This document shows, in pieces, positions 36,250-47,635 of a stretch of DNA of 64,000 nucleotides (the stretch's first letter is position 1; the number at the start of each line of letters is the position of its first letter). This stretch comes from Ochotona curzoniae (taxonomy: Eukaryota; Chordata; Mammalia; Lagomorpha; Ochotonidae). The notes below the pieces were generated by a model that saw only the letters and a program-made list of their open reading frames with translations, was not told the DNA's origin and ran no database searches. The DNA is taken from contig NW_024466599.1 of assembly GCF_017591425.1 (NCBI RefSeq), positions 26,760,001 through 26,824,000 of the forward strand, given 5' to 3'. The translations under genes and the position numbers were made by a program.

Positions 36250-36968
36250 AGAGAGTTTTCCTAAAAAATGCTGATCTATGCTTGTAATTCCTGGCATAGT
36301 TGCAATTTGGTTAGGATGTGTTGTGTCATGTTCCTTCTTGCTATTTTATTGAGGGCTTTTGCAACTATTTATGTGAGATTGGCCTCTATGTTTTCATTAC
36401 TTAGAATAAAAATGTTCATTTTGGTAGAAATACTAGATTTATAATTTAAGATGAGGGCCATTCCCTCTTTATTCATTCTTTGGGAGAACTTGAATATATT
36501 TAATTCTTTGGATATTTGGTATAATTCCCTGTAAATTTCTTCTGTGTGTGGGTAAGGACAGAGGAGCTGGAGTATAATTTTAGTTTTGGTTTAATTTAAT
36601 GACAGTAGGAATATTTTAATCTTTTGTTCCGATAAGGAATAATAGCCTTATTGAGTTAAAATTTAAGCATATAATTTCATGATTTTTAATTTATTTACAG
36701 AGTTGCTCATTCTTGCCACATGGTATCTGAGAAACCATTGTTTAATCCAAGATAAAAAATATTCACACTCATTTTTTCTGTTAGCTTTTATAGTTAGGTT
36801 TTTGTGCATTTTTATTTAATTTTTTAATGTGATGTTAGGTAGCAGCTCGCCTTTAGTCTTTTGCATGTGATATCCGTTTGTCCCAGCACAATTTGTTGAA
36901 GAGTACTGTTTTCTCCCCTTTTGTTTTGGGAGTCTTATCAACATAATTAACCGCAAATGTGTGGGTTA
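36250..36968 (-). mobile_element. Old L1M ORF2/3' region, inverted
   Basis: 'tattttattgagggcttttgcaactatttatgtgagattggcc' is the antisense L1 RT region. 'cttttgcatgtgatatccgtttgtcccagcacaatttgttgaagag' is the older 3' section. It probably belongs with the fragments from 31.5 kb onward. Confidence 0.65.
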
Positions 36969-36969
36969 A

Positions 36970-37240
36970 TTTTTTAAAGATTTATTTACTTTTATTGGAA
37001 AGTCAGATAGAGAGGATGAGAGACAGAGAGGAAGATCTTTTGTCTGCTAATTTACTCCCCAAGAGGCTCCAACAGCCAGAGCTGGGCTGATCTGAAGCCA
37101 GGAGCCAGAAGCTCTTTTGGGTCTCCCATGCAGGTGCAGGGTCCCAAGGCTTTGGAGCTGTCCTTGACTACTTTCCCAGGCCACAAGCAGAGAGCTGGAT
37201 GGGAAACAGAGCCCCTAGAACATGAACCGGTGCCCATATG
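36970..37240 (-). mobile_element. CSINE, inverted
   Basis: 'aaagatttatttacttttattggaaagtcagatagag', 'gcagggtcccaaggctttgg', 'gaaccggtgcccatatggg'; the head is truncated. Confidence 0.75.
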
Positions 37241-37859
37241 GGTTGATTTTTTAGACTCTTAATTCTTTTTTAAAAATTATTTGAAAAACAGGGAGAGAGT
37301 CTAATATGACTGCAATTTTTTTGTTTGTTTGTTTGAGCAACTGGATGAGTAGAGTTGTGACTGAGTGTTGAAGAAGTAAGATAACAATTCACGGAGGTCT
37401 GCTTTATAGAGCCTTGGAAAGTCTTAATAACTATTGCGCTCCTCCCTAGAAATTGGCTTTGATTATTTGTCTGTATTTAATGAAAGTTACAAATTATGTT
37501 GCTGATTGCATGGCTGATAGAAGTACTGCATTTGTGTTCTTTGTAGCATGTATATAAGTATCGAAAACATGTGATGATTTTGTTGACCTCATGCACATTT
37601 GTCCATTTTTTGTCTTTCCTTATGCACTTAATTTTTTCTCTTATATGCTAAGTATCTTTATATACCTCCTTAAAAGTCCTTTTAGAGCAGCAGGATTTAA
37701 GTAATAGAAGTAAACTGATTACATTATGTGTCACCAAAAAGAAGATATGTTTGTCTTAGCAGGATGGGGGGAGATTGTATTAACAAAATCTGTTACAATT
37801 TAAAAATAGGATAGCATCTTTAACTATAAATGTTGTGTTCCTTTTGAGTTGCCACAATT

Positions 37860-38345
37860 TTGTGTCATCCATTCATCAATATTTAATGTTTACTGTGTGT
37901 CAGGTTCTGTTGAGGGCACTTGATACATCAGAAAATGAGCACTACCATCATTGAGTTTGAATTCTATTAGGGCAGGTACTGACAGAATATAGCACATGGA
38001 GTCGTTTAGTAAATTATATGCTGCAAGATAATATATGCTGTTGAGAAAAAAGCAAGAATAATCAGGGAGAGTGGAGATGAAGGGAGCCTGATAGGGAGGT
38101 TACAACATTAAATCAAGTGGTCTGCCTGGGTCACATTGAGAAAACCTGAAGGAGGTGAGGGAGGAGCATGGCACCAGAGGGAACAACACATAGAAGTCCT
38201 GAAATGGTGCATGATTGGCAGGCTTAAGGAACCAAATGAGTGACAAAGGTTGTGGCAAATGCAGAGAGGTACTGAAGAAAAGGAGCACTTTGCATAGGGC
38301 CTTATGAACTGTTAAGACTTGAACCTTTTTCTGAAGTAAAGAGGA
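37860..38345. repeat. Ancient mammalian interspersed repeat, class not assigned
   Basis: 'attcatcaatatttaatgtttactgtgtgtcaggttctgttgaggg', 'cctgaaggaggtgagggagg' and 'catagggccttatgaactgttaagactt' match a well-known old repeat of mammalian genomes. I do not name its class. It ends about 120 bp before the coding exon at 38466. Confidence 0.5.
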
Positions 38346-38465
38346 CGCTGTCATAGAGTTCCAGGTATAAGAATGGCAATCATTTGACTTATATTTTGAA
38401 AGGGGCACACTGGGTACTATGCATAACTTTGTCAAAGAGGTTAATGATTATTTCTGCCATTTCAG

Positions 38466-38640
38466 GTATATTACAGCTAACACTGACACAGAAGAACCGA
38501 GTTTTCCTGTCTCTAAGGCGCTTAACGCACATGTAGAGGAATTAAGTCTAGATGTCCTTCTTCAGAAGGTAGATAATTTACGTTTGAATGAGTCTGGGAA
38601 GCTGGAGAGTTTTGAACTACTTTGTGACCACAAAGAAAAG
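38466..38640 (+). CDS. RMDN2: RMDN2 coding exon, residues 152-209
   Basis: Acceptor ccatttcag ends at 38465 and donor gtagga begins at 38641. The first base completes Gly151, then 58 codons run YITANTDTEE...LLCDHKEK and end in phase 0. The first third continues the acidic, Ser-rich linker of the preceding exon. VEELSLDVLLQKVDNLR is amphipathic and leads into the helical C-terminal domain. The next exon opens with FRDEVEFMWRFAR, as in human RMDN2. An unspliced read-through of this exon reaches a stop about 13 codons later, confirming the need for the donor. Confidence 0.94.
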
Positions 38641-38879
38641 GTAGGAGATACGCTACAACCTGTTTGTATAGCCTCATGAGGTGTCATGCTTTTGGGCATC
38701 TCCAAGACGTTGAGGGAAATGCAGCTTATTAATAAAAACAAAACAAAAAGAAAAAACTTTCTTTTTTGTATCAAAGTACTTCTATTTTTGTGAACTTATT
38801 GAAATACCCTCAAATTGATTCATTTTAACATCTAAATAAAACCCTGTATTAGAATCTTTTCTAAAAAAGAATTCTCTGT

Positions 38880-39170
38880 TGGCAAGGCAACAGAGGAGGA
38901 GCAGAAGAGACAGAAATCTCCCATTCACTGATTCACTTCCCAAATGGCTGCAACAGCCTGAGCTAGGCCATACAGAAGCCAGGATCCAATGATACTATCC
39001 TGGTTTCTCACTTGGTTTCCCACTTGAGTTGTGGGGGTGCAAGAGCTTTAGCCATCTTCCAGTGCCTTCACTGGACTCTACATAGAAAGTGGAACAGAGG
39101 GGCTTAAGCTAGCACTCCACTGCAAGTGGAAGCTTTACCTGCTGTGCCGCAATGATAACTCCTAAGACAC
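38880..39170 (-). mobile_element. CSINE, inverted, diverged
   Basis: 'ctcccattcactgattcacttcccaaatggctgcaac', 'gctgtgccgcaatgataactcct'. It lies between two coding exons. Confidence 0.6.
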
Positions 39171-39234
39171 ATTTCTTAGCTGTGAATATTTGGATTTGAA
39201 ATGTTGCATATATAAATATGGGTAGGTATATACT

Positions 39235-39600
39235 CATTTTTTTAATTATTTTATGATACAATTCCATTGGCTCTGGGATTTCTTCTCTCCTCTCCCTAAA
39301 TCTCCTTCCCCCACTGATTTCCCCTGTATTATTACAGTAGTGTAGTCCTTCCTAAGCAGGCATAAGTCCGTCATTCTGTTATTTAAGTGTATCCTGACGT
39401 TGTACGTATGGACAATGACAGAGAAGTTCAACATCCTATAATCAAGATATATTTAAGAGTTTCACTGGGAATCCATCTTTGATTTGGAAGTAGAGATGCA
39501 TACTGCATTATATTCATACCTGGATATGATAGTCTCTATTACACAGTTACTATACATCTGCTTAAATGAAAAACCACAAAGCAAATCATTTATCACTGTC
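39235..39600 (-). mobile_element. L1 3' UTR, inverted
   Basis: 'atgatacaattccattggctctgggatttcttctctcc' and 'gtgtatcctgacgttgtacgtatgga'. It ends about 95 bp before the acceptor of the exon at 39696. Confidence 0.75.
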
Positions 39601-39695
39601 AGTGCATCTCCCTAAGTTTCAGCATATTGCAGTGCATACCAGTTACGGTCTAGACAAGTTACCCAATTAACTCATATGCAATTGTATCTTTTCAG

Positions 39696-39798
39696 TTTAG
39701 AGATGAAGTAGAATTTATGTGGCGGTTTGCTCGTGGTTATGGAGATATGTATGAGCTGTCTACACATTCAAAAGAAAAGAAACATTATGCCAATATTG
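39696..39798 (+). CDS. RMDN2: RMDN2 coding exon, residues 210-243
   Basis: Acceptor tatcttttcag ends at 39695; donor gtaagc begins at 39799. It encodes FRDEVEFMWRFARGYGDMYE and then a Lys-rich stretch ending HYANI, plus one base of Gly244. The Trp/Arg/Tyr pattern (WRFARxYGDMY) is the conserved start of the RMDN family helical (TPR-like) domain. The exon is only 103 bp. An antisense L1 3' end sits about 100 bp upstream. Confidence 0.95.
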
Positions 39799-40214
39799 GT
39801 AAGCATTTTTAAAAGTGATCAATGATCAACCAATAGTGTGTTTTAATTAAAGTTTAATTATCTTAGCTAACCATTGGGTTTAGTCTATTGCAATATATCC
39901 CAGTAACAAAGAAAATACATACAGTCTCATAAAAGAAAATATTTTTATGACTAAAATGTTTGTTCTTTAAAAGTAATGGGCAATGCTAGAATAGGCAATT
40001 AAAAAAACTGAGATTTTATATTTTAAATTTTATAAAATCACAGAAGATAAGGCTAATTTAAGTGGCAGTGTTTCAGAAACAAAGCAGAGACAGTTGCTTC
40101 CAGCAATAGCTCCCACAGTTGATAACAAACAACACACGTTATGGTTTGTGTATAGAACTCTAAGTAACACAAAAAGAGAAATATCCTCTCGGAGTTCAGT
40201 TAATATGTTTTATC

Positions 40215-40680
40215 AAAATCTGCTTTTTAATTTTTATTAATATAGAGAAAAAATTTCATATATTTCTTAGGGACACATCTAAAAGATAATAATAGTTCCT
40301 CTCTCTTCCTTCCTCCTTCATTCTCTTATTCCCTCCCTTCCTTATTTTTCATTAATTTTTGCACACATAACTTTAATATATTCTATAATCACATGCTTAA
40401 TTCACTATTAACAATAGCATTCAACGAATAACAGGTATAAAACCACAGTTCCACAGAAGTATAAATAAGGTTAAAATCAAGAATCTATCACAAAATGCCT
40501 GTTTTTTCCTATAAAAATTTTTTGTATTCTATATTAACTACCACATATCAGAGAAAATATATTTGTCTTTTTAAGACTGCATTTTTTCCTCTAAACACTG
40601 TTTTCCCCTTGTATCACTTTATTGTAAAAGATAGGATTGATTTTTCATGTCTAAATAGTATGTGATATTCTATAGTGTAT
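40215..40680 (-). mobile_element. L1 3' end, inverted (first segment of a split element)
   Basis: 'tttttattaatatagagaaaaaatttcatatatttcttagggacac' and the CCTT-rich block. It is interrupted after 40680 by a direct-orientation L1 and resumes at 41355. Confidence 0.7.
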
Positions 40681-41330
40681 ACTTACTAGGTAGGACACAA
40701 AGATTAGCTACTCCTCACTAAGGCATTGAAGATTTCTCTGCATACCCCTCCTAAAACTGTTCTGCACTTCAGCTGTTGACTGATGCCTTGATAGAGTTAT
40801 AAGCCAGTTTAGACTATTCCAAAATCTGCCAAGTTCAGCAAAACTAAGCTTCAACACTATAAACTGCTGAATGCTAGAATGAAAATAGTCACGAGACAGC
40901 TGGATAGTACCCTATAGCCATTTTGAGGTGTATAGCAGCTGGTTCTCTGTCTAAACCAAAATTGAAATGTCAGTGAAATAGTCAGAGGATTGTTACTCAA
41001 TACCATGTCAGTTAATTCCATAATGTTGTAAATTGATGTTGATGTTATGTTGTGGCTTTTAATTGATCGGGATGATATTCTGCCAGCTCTGCTTTCAGAC
41101 CAGAGATGGTATCCCCAAGAAACTGTTGAATTTACCTGGAGAATAAGATGCTGGACTCTGTGCTTGCAATGAAAGAATCTTAACTGAACTTGAACTGTAA
41201 TATTGCAACAGGGTGGAGGAATCCACCATGGGCAGAGGGTATGGGGAGGGGTTGGGGGAAATCCCGGAGCCTATGAGACAGTGTCACATAGTGCAATGTA
41301 ATCAATAAAAAATAATATAACAAAAAAAAT
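40681..41330 (+). mobile_element. 5'-truncated L1 3' UTR nested in an inverted L1
   Basis: 650 bp ending 'ggtggaggaatccaccatggg', 'gggaaatcccggagcctatgag' and an A-rich tail. A 24-bp target-site duplication (40657-40680 and 41331-41354) differs at two bases. It interrupts the surrounding L1 exactly between the two duplicate copies. Confidence 0.85.
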
Positions 41331-41354
41331 AGTATGTAGTATTCTATAGTGTAT

Positions 41355-42018
41355 ATGTACCACATTTTATTAATTTGTTATCATTTGATAGACATCTGGG
41401 TTGATTCTCTACCTTTGCTGTTGTGAATTGAGCTCCTGTAAACATAAGGGTACAGATAACTCTTTCATATATACTGACTTCAGTTTGCTTTGGTGAATTC
41501 CCAAGACCGAAATGGCTAGGATAAATGGTAGATCTATTTTCAGGTTTCTAAAAATCTCCATACTGTCTTCCATAGTAGTTATGCTAGTTTAAATTCCCAC
41601 CAGTAGTGGGTTAGGATACTTTTTTAAATCTATATCCTTACCAGCATTTATAGTTTTTTGATATTTAAATGATAGTCATTCTAACTGGGTTGAGGACAAA
41701 CCTCATTATAATTTTTATTCGCATTTTCCTGAGCCTGACCATTTTTTTTTCTTGTCTATGGCAATTTGAATTTCATCCTTTGAAGAATAGTTGTTGGTAT
41801 TATATACCCATTTCATAACCAGATTGTTCTTGTGGTTGAGTTTCTTGAGTTCTTTATGAATCCTGGCTACTATCCTTTATCAGTTGCATAGTTTACAAAT
41901 ATTTTTCCTATTCTGTATGTCGTCTCTTTACTTCGTTGAATGTTTCTTTTGCAGTGCCAGTTCTGTAAGCAGTTCTGCCTGCTACACCATGGCACAGGCT
42001 TCTAGGCATCTCTATTTT
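41355..42018 (-). mobile_element. L1 3' region, inverted (second segment)
   Basis: 'acatctgggttgattctctacctttgctgttgtgaattg' and 'ctccatactgtcttccatagtag' continue the split element into the 3' part of ORF2. Confidence 0.75.
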
Positions 42019-42346
42019 CTCTTTTTTTTTAAGATTTATTTTATTTTCATTAGAAAGGCAGATATACAGAGAGGAGAGACAGAGAGGAAGATCTTCCATC
42101 CGATGATTCACTCCCCAAGTGAGTGCAATGGCCAATGCTATGCTGATCCGAAGCCAGGAGCCTCTTCCGGGTCTCCCACACGGGTGCAGGGTCCCAAAGC
42201 CTTGGGCCGTCCTCAACTTCCTTCCTGGGCCACAGGCAGGGAGCTGGAAGGGAAGCGGGGCTGCCAGGATTAGAACCGGCGCCCATATGGGATCCTGGTG
42301 CGTGCAAGGCGAGGACCTTAACCATTGCATCACCACGCCAGGCCCA
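42019..42346 (-). mobile_element. CSINE, inverted, nested in L1
   Basis: A nearly intact copy with a 15-bp target-site duplication aggcatctctatttt (42004-42018 and 42347-42361). It runs from inverted tail 'ttttttttaagatttatttt' to head 'catcaccacgccaggccc'. Confidence 0.9.
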
Positions 42347-42361
42347 AGGCATCTCTATTTT

Positions 42362-43715
42362 TGTGTCAGTGCCAGACACAAAAATTTTTTTGATTATAAT
42401 TGTCCTGTAATATGTCTTAGAAACCTGGTGTTGTGATGCTTCTAAATTTATTTTTGTTATTTAAGATTGCTTGAGCTATTCAGGGTCTCTTGCGTTTATT
42501 AATTTTAGCATAGTTATTTTCTAAAATGTCATTGGTGTTTTAATTTAGATCCCGTTTTTGAAAGTTTCTTTGGATACTATGGACATTTTGTTTATGCTAA
42601 TTCTTCCAAACCACAAGCATGAAAGATTTTTTTCCCATTTTCTTTGTGTCTTCTATTTCCGTCTTTAGTATTTCTTACTTTTCATTGTAGAAATCTTTCA
42701 CATAATTGATTAAATTTATTCCAAGGTGCTTAGATTTTCCATAGTTATTGTGAATGAGACTGATCCTACAATGTTTTCCCAGTCATGGGATTGTTTACAT
42801 ATATAAGGGTTATTGGTTTCTTTGTATTGATTTCATATCCTATAATTTTACTAAACTCTCTTATGAGTTCCTGATGGAGTATTTTGGGTCTCCTAAGCAT
42901 AATCATATTTGCTGCAAATATAGGTAATTTGACTTCCTGCTTTCCAATTTGTATCCCTTTAGTTGCTTTTTCTTTTTTGTTGGCTTCGGCTAAAATTCCC
43001 AGAATTATATTGAATAGCAGTGGTGTAAGTGGACATCCGTGTCTGGTTACAGATCTTAATGGAAATGCTCCCAACGTTTTCCCAGTCAGTATGATGCTGG
43101 TTGTAAGTCTGTCACATGTTGCCTTGATTGTGTTGAGGACTGTTCCTTCTATATCCCATTAACTTAAGGCTTTTACCATGAAAGGATGTTGTATTTTATA
43201 GAATGCTTTCTCTGCACTCACTGAGATGATCATATGGTTTTTATTCTTTAATCTGTTAATGTAATGTGGCACATTTACTGATTTGTATATTTCAGAACAT
43301 TCTTACATAACAGGGACAAATCCCACTTGGTCCTGGTGAATGAGTTTTCGAGTGTGTTGTTGGATTTCATTAGTATTTTATTGAGGACTTTGTGTCTAAT
43401 GAATAAAAGACACTGATCTGTAGTTCTCTCTCTTTGTTGTATCTTTTCCTAGTTGTGGGATTAATGTGATACCAGCGTCATAGAATGAGTTCGGTAGATG
43501 CCATTTCAGTTGTTTGGAATAGTTTGCAAATAATTGGGATTAGGTCTTTAAAAGTTTGGCAGAATTTGGCAGTGAAGTCATGTGGTCCTTGGCTCTTCTT
43601 TGTTTGGGAGGGTCTTTAGTACTGATTCAATCTGCACTGTGGTTATTGGTCTGTTTAGGTTTTCTATACCTTCATGACTCAATTTTAGTAAATTGCATGA
43701 TTTTCTTTATCCTTT
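42362..43715 (-). mobile_element. L1 ORF2 reverse-transcriptase region, inverted, decayed
   Basis: The minus-strand frame at 42766-43074 shows the RT palm: VTRHGCPLTPLLFNIILGIL then GIQIGKQEVKLPIFAANMIM. The catalytic F/YADD is changed to FAAN and frame breaks lie on both sides, so it is dead. Together with 40215-42018 it forms one element of about 2.5 kb after the nested insertions are removed. Confidence 0.85.
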
Positions 43716-43717
43716 TT

Positions 43718-44165
43718 CTTTTTTATTAGTATTATCTTTATTATCATTTCATGATAAGAGTTCCACAGGCCTTGGGATTTCCCTACCCTAATCCCTCCCC
43801 ACCTCATTGAGTTCTCCCATATCATTACAACAGCCTTGCTCCTCACAGACAATTTTAAGTCCATCATTGCGGGCATGGACAATGGCAGAGAATCCAGCAT
43901 CCCATTGTCAAGACACATCCAACAGTTTCACTGGGAGTCCATCCTTGATCCGGAAGTAGAGATGTGCTCTGCACCATGTCCTCACGTCTGGACATGTCAT
44001 TCTCCACTACACAGTCACTATACATCCCCCCCAAGTGAAAAGCCACAAAACAAAACCAACTACAGGAAGAAAAACAAATTTACAATACCATGAAATTAAA
44101 TAGCATGCTACTGAGTGACCAACATGTCACTGAAGAAATGAAAAAGAAAATCAAGAACCTTCTTA
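43718..44165 (-). mobile_element. L1 3' UTR, inverted, separate insertion
   Basis: 'catttcatgataagagttccacaggccttgggatttccc' through 'ccatgaaattaaatagcatgctactg'. In this orientation a 3' UTR cannot be the 3' end of the ORF2 piece at its left, so it is an independent copy. Confidence 0.75.
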
Positions 44166-44180
44166 AAGAAAATAATGCTA

Positions 44181-44395
44181 CTGGGCTCGGCATGGTAGCC
44201 TGGCAGCTAAAGTTCTCACCTTGAACACACTGGGATCCCATTTGGGTGCCAGTTCTAATCCCAGTAACCCTGCTTCCCATCCACCTCCCTGTTGATGGCC
44301 TGAGAAAGCAGTTGAGGATGGCCCAAGGCCTTGAGAGCCTGCACCTGTGTGGGAGACCCGAAAGAGGCTCCAGGCTCCTGGTTTTGGATTGGCTT
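44181..44395 (+). mobile_element. CSINE, 3' truncated
   Basis: 'gggctcggcatggtagcctggcagctaaagttctcacc' to 'ctggttttggattggctt'; tail missing. Confidence 0.8.
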
Positions 44396-44514
44396 AAAAA
44401 TTACTATAAAAATGTTACTGACCCTGTTTCTTGTGAATGTGTAAACAAGAACTTCTCAGGGAAGCCATTCTTACTCCTATAGACATTTGCTTGCCTTTCA
44501 TGCTCTTTTTTTTT

Positions 44515-44690
44515 TTAACCTCTTATTTTTTCCATTATTTATCTCTATACTTGCTATAAACTGGACTGTGAACTGTTGGAGGTCAAGAACTATGTCTTAT
44601 TTGACATTTTGTTCCTAGATATTCACAGAATTATGGAAGGTATTAGACACTCAGTAAATAAAGTTCGATTTGAATACTAAAAGAAACAAT
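44515..44690 (+). mobile_element. L2 LINE 3' end
   Basis: 'actggactgtgaactgttggaggtcaagaac', 'gttcctagatattcacag', 'gacactcagtaaataaa' follow the L2 3' consensus (...tgtgagctcc...gtaggtgctcaataaat). Confidence 0.6.
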
Positions 44691-44741
44691 TTCTGTTATG
44701 CTTTCAAATAACTATTGAATGACGTTTCCATCATTTGTTTA

Positions 44742-44945
44742 AATTAGTGGGTCTCATACATCAGAAAACTCATTCAAACACAAGTTGCTAGGCCCCACCT
44801 CCCAAGTTTGTGATGGAGGAGCTTTCCCAATGGCTGAAACGTTGCTGTTCTAAGAAATTTACAGATGATTTGAGGCTACTGCAGAGTCCTAGGACCATAC
44901 TTTTAGGAGTCACTGAGCTCAGTCATTCACCTGCTACAAGTTCTC
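44742..44945. mobile_element. MER5-like hAT DNA-transposon relic
   Basis: 'gtgggtctcatacatcag', 'gttgctaggccccacctcc' and 'gatttgaggctactgcagagtcctaggaccatac' match the MER5A pattern (ctgggccccaccc...ggtccggggaccac). It ends about 40 bp before a coding exon. Confidence 0.6.
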
Positions 44946-44981
44946 ATAAAGGCACTAACTGTAAGTGCATTTATCTTGCAG

Positions 44982-45042
44982 GAAGAACTGTGGGTGAAAG
45001 AGCTGTTTCCAGAGCTCCTATGAATGGATATTGTCATTTGTG
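44982..45042 (+). CDS. RMDN2: RMDN2 coding exon, residues 244-263
   Basis: A 61-bp micro-exon between acceptor ttatcttgcag (ending 44981) and donor gtgagt (45043). Two bases complete Gly244; the rest reads RTVGERAVSRAPMNGYCHL and leaves 'tg' of Trp264. RAPMNGxCHLW is a family signature. A MER5-like DNA-transposon relic reaches to within about 40 bp of the acceptor, so the branch-point region may be repeat-derived. Confidence 0.94.
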
Positions 45043-45044
45043 GT

Positions 45045-47005
45045 GAGTATGTATGAGGGACATACTTTTTTCAATTCCAGTAAGCTTCCTTATTAAGTAT
45101 GATGGATTTTTTTAGATGCAGTTTGTACACTTAACAGTCATGTTCACTGAAAAACTTAGTGTAACTTATTTGTTTATGTTATCTATTTTAATTATGTACA
45201 TTTTAATATATTTAAATGTGCATTGATGATTTTGTAAATGAATATGACAAGTCTAGTGGTTTTGAAAATGATAAATTATACTTGAAAACCCTTAATGAAG
45301 TGATGCCGTGTTTCCAAACAAAATTTAGAAAGAGTATGAATAAAAGCACATGTCAGGCATTTCTTATAACTGGATGAGTCATGGTATACAAATTCCCTAG
45401 ATCAAGGAGAAGCTGTTTATACTCTTAAAAAAACTCATAGAAACAGAATCTGATAAGGTGCATATCTTTGAAGCAAAAAAAAAAAGTGTTTTGGTTTTAG
45501 AACTCTTTGTATAGTCAAAACTATACAACACAAGAAATATATTGTTTTTATTATTATTATTATTCATTTTACTTAAAACTGCATTTTACGCTAATTTTTA
45601 ATTTCTCACCTTTTTCAGTCCTGCAGTGCAAGTATCTTAGATGCTAAGAAGCTAATTAATTAACTTATACCCCTTTCCTCAGCCCTAGATTTCTAGAAAT
45701 CCACCCTCTCCCTTGGGGCTATTTTGTGCTGTTAGGGAAACTCTTAAGCAAAAGCTTTCTCAAAACAATTCCTTTCCCACAAATTTACATTGTACCACAG
45801 GAAACTCTGTTCTATTCCCCCAAACTCTCAAAGGCAGTTTTTTCCAAAGCCTACCAGTTTCTCTACTCGGACATCAGCAGGGGGAGCTCCATTCACAAAC
45901 TCACCAGCAATCGAGTTGCCCAGTTAGTTGTCCATGAACCCTTAGGAGTACATGGCTGAAACATAAATAGGTTTCTGAAACTGCTGACACTTGGCTTCAG
46001 TGTGACACAAACCTAGTCGTAACCCTAACCCTCTCCCTCCCCAGCTCCAACCCTTGCAAAAATCACCGTCTCTTTCTCCAGTGAGTTCTTTGTCTTCTCT
46101 CCTTGTCGCTTGGAGATGGGTGAAGGGTGCTAGCAAAACAATTGAGTCTTTTCCTTAGCATGTCATGCACATATAGTGGAGCATCTTGCTTAGGGATTGG
46201 AATATCGTGTACATGACCCATTCGTCTGCACCCCTTGTGCTTCTGCCAGACCTTGGAACAGGGTAAATTTGTAGTTAACATCCTGACACAGATCTTTTAA
46301 ATTGCTTCCCTCGTGTATAAGGACTTTAGCTATTGTTTCTATAACCAGAATTACCTAGATAACTAAATTTACGTAATACTAATAATAATACTAATAAATC
46401 AACTTCTTGCTTTCCACCTGTAACAGTACTGATACATATTTCTCTCTTCCTCTTCATTGATAAAGTGGAGCTGCTTGGAAGGTTGGCTAGCCAGACTGGA
46501 CATAGGCAAAACACCCAAGTCCTACTCTGATCTCTGGTTTCTTCATGTTCCTCCTCCTTGTTTTCATCTTACCCTTCTCTTGCTCTTCACCAGTTGGTCT
46601 TTCTTTGCTATCCCCTTCCCTCTGGCCTAGAGGCATCTATGTCCATAAACGGTCCTGTTGAAAATTCACATCTGAGGTTAATCTTCCATTTGAAGGCATT
46701 TATCAGTGCGAGTTTCCAGGTTTTCATAAAGGAACGTGTTGAGTCTCCTCTAAGGGCATGTACCCACCTTGCTGTCCATTTGGTAAACAAAAAACAAGCT
46801 GAACGCTCCCTAGTATATTGCCCAGTCTGCCTTCCAATAATTGGACTACTTGTGTTGTTCATCTTTTTCCCTTTTTGTTGCAAACTAATGGCCTTGTTTA
46901 TAGCCATGGAATTTAATTCCAGGATTAAGTCTTTTCACCACTCACAGAGTGGTGACCCAATTGTGTGTCACATGATTTCTTATTCACTAACAGTTTTTAA
47001 TTTTT
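45045..47005. other. Intronic DNA, unassigned
   Basis: Includes a TTA microsatellite at about 45548-45566 and a 149-codon + frame (46558-47007) with Leu/Phe-rich composition but no recognisable domain or splice support. Confidence 0.35.
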
Positions 47006-47009
47006 AAAA

Positions 47010-47190
47010 AATGTTGGGAAACACTTCAACAGAGGAATAATGGACTTATGACTGTTCTTGAAGGATTACCCATTGTAATACTAGAGGCAAAATCAGTAGG
47101 GTGAGGAAGGGACTTAGGAGGGAGACAGAAAATCCCAGAGCCTATAGAACTGTATCATAAAACAAGATTAAAAAATAATTAAAAAAATTT
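47010..47190 (+). mobile_element. L1 3' terminus, direct
   Basis: 'gagacagaaaatcccagagcctatagaactgtatcataaaac' then A-rich sequence, the same terminus as 41260-41330. Confidence 0.65.
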
Positions 47191-47469
47191 TTAGAAGTGG
47201 GAGCCTAATCAGCTTATGACACTCAATAAATCTGCAAATTAATTTAATCTTTAAGAATATGTTGTATCTGTTGTGCTAAACTCAATGACGTTTTTATTCA
47301 GTAAGTAGTAGAAATTTAAGAACATGAAAAAATATTTAAACTTTAACTCAAATGATTCAGGTAAAATTATTTCATAACTAATCATTAGTGTAATGTCAAG
47401 AAAAGCTCTCTTGTGTGCTGGAAGCTTTTTCACCATGGCCAGGTGTTAAACATTTTCCTATTCAGGTGA

Positions 47470-47635
47470 CATGAAAGACAGACTGTGGCCTGCTTCCTGT
47501 TTTTTGTAAATAAAGTTTTATTGGAGCACAGCCATACCTATGCATTTGTGCACAGCAAGAGATATAAGTAATTGTAAAAGACATTGTCTGGTCCAAAAGC
47601 CTAAATAAAATATTTGCCACTTGGCTGTTATGATC
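47470..47635. repeat. Ancient interspersed repeat fragment
   Basis: 'gtaaataaagttttattggagcacagccatacctatgcatttgtg' and 'aagcctaaataaaatatttgccacttggct' match a familiar old mammalian repeat. I cannot name the family with certainty. Confidence 0.5.

Noticed and set aside
42766..43074. Possible active reverse transcriptase
   Set aside because: The catalytic motif reads FAAN instead of F/YADD, the frame is short and the element is split by two insertions.
46016..46034. Telomere-like cgtaaccctaaccctctcc
   Set aside because: Only two units; not an interstitial telomeric array.
46558..47007. 149-codon + strand frame in an RMDN2 intron
   Set aside because: No ATG context, domain or splice support; Leu/Phe-rich composition typical of pyrimidine-rich intron sequence.
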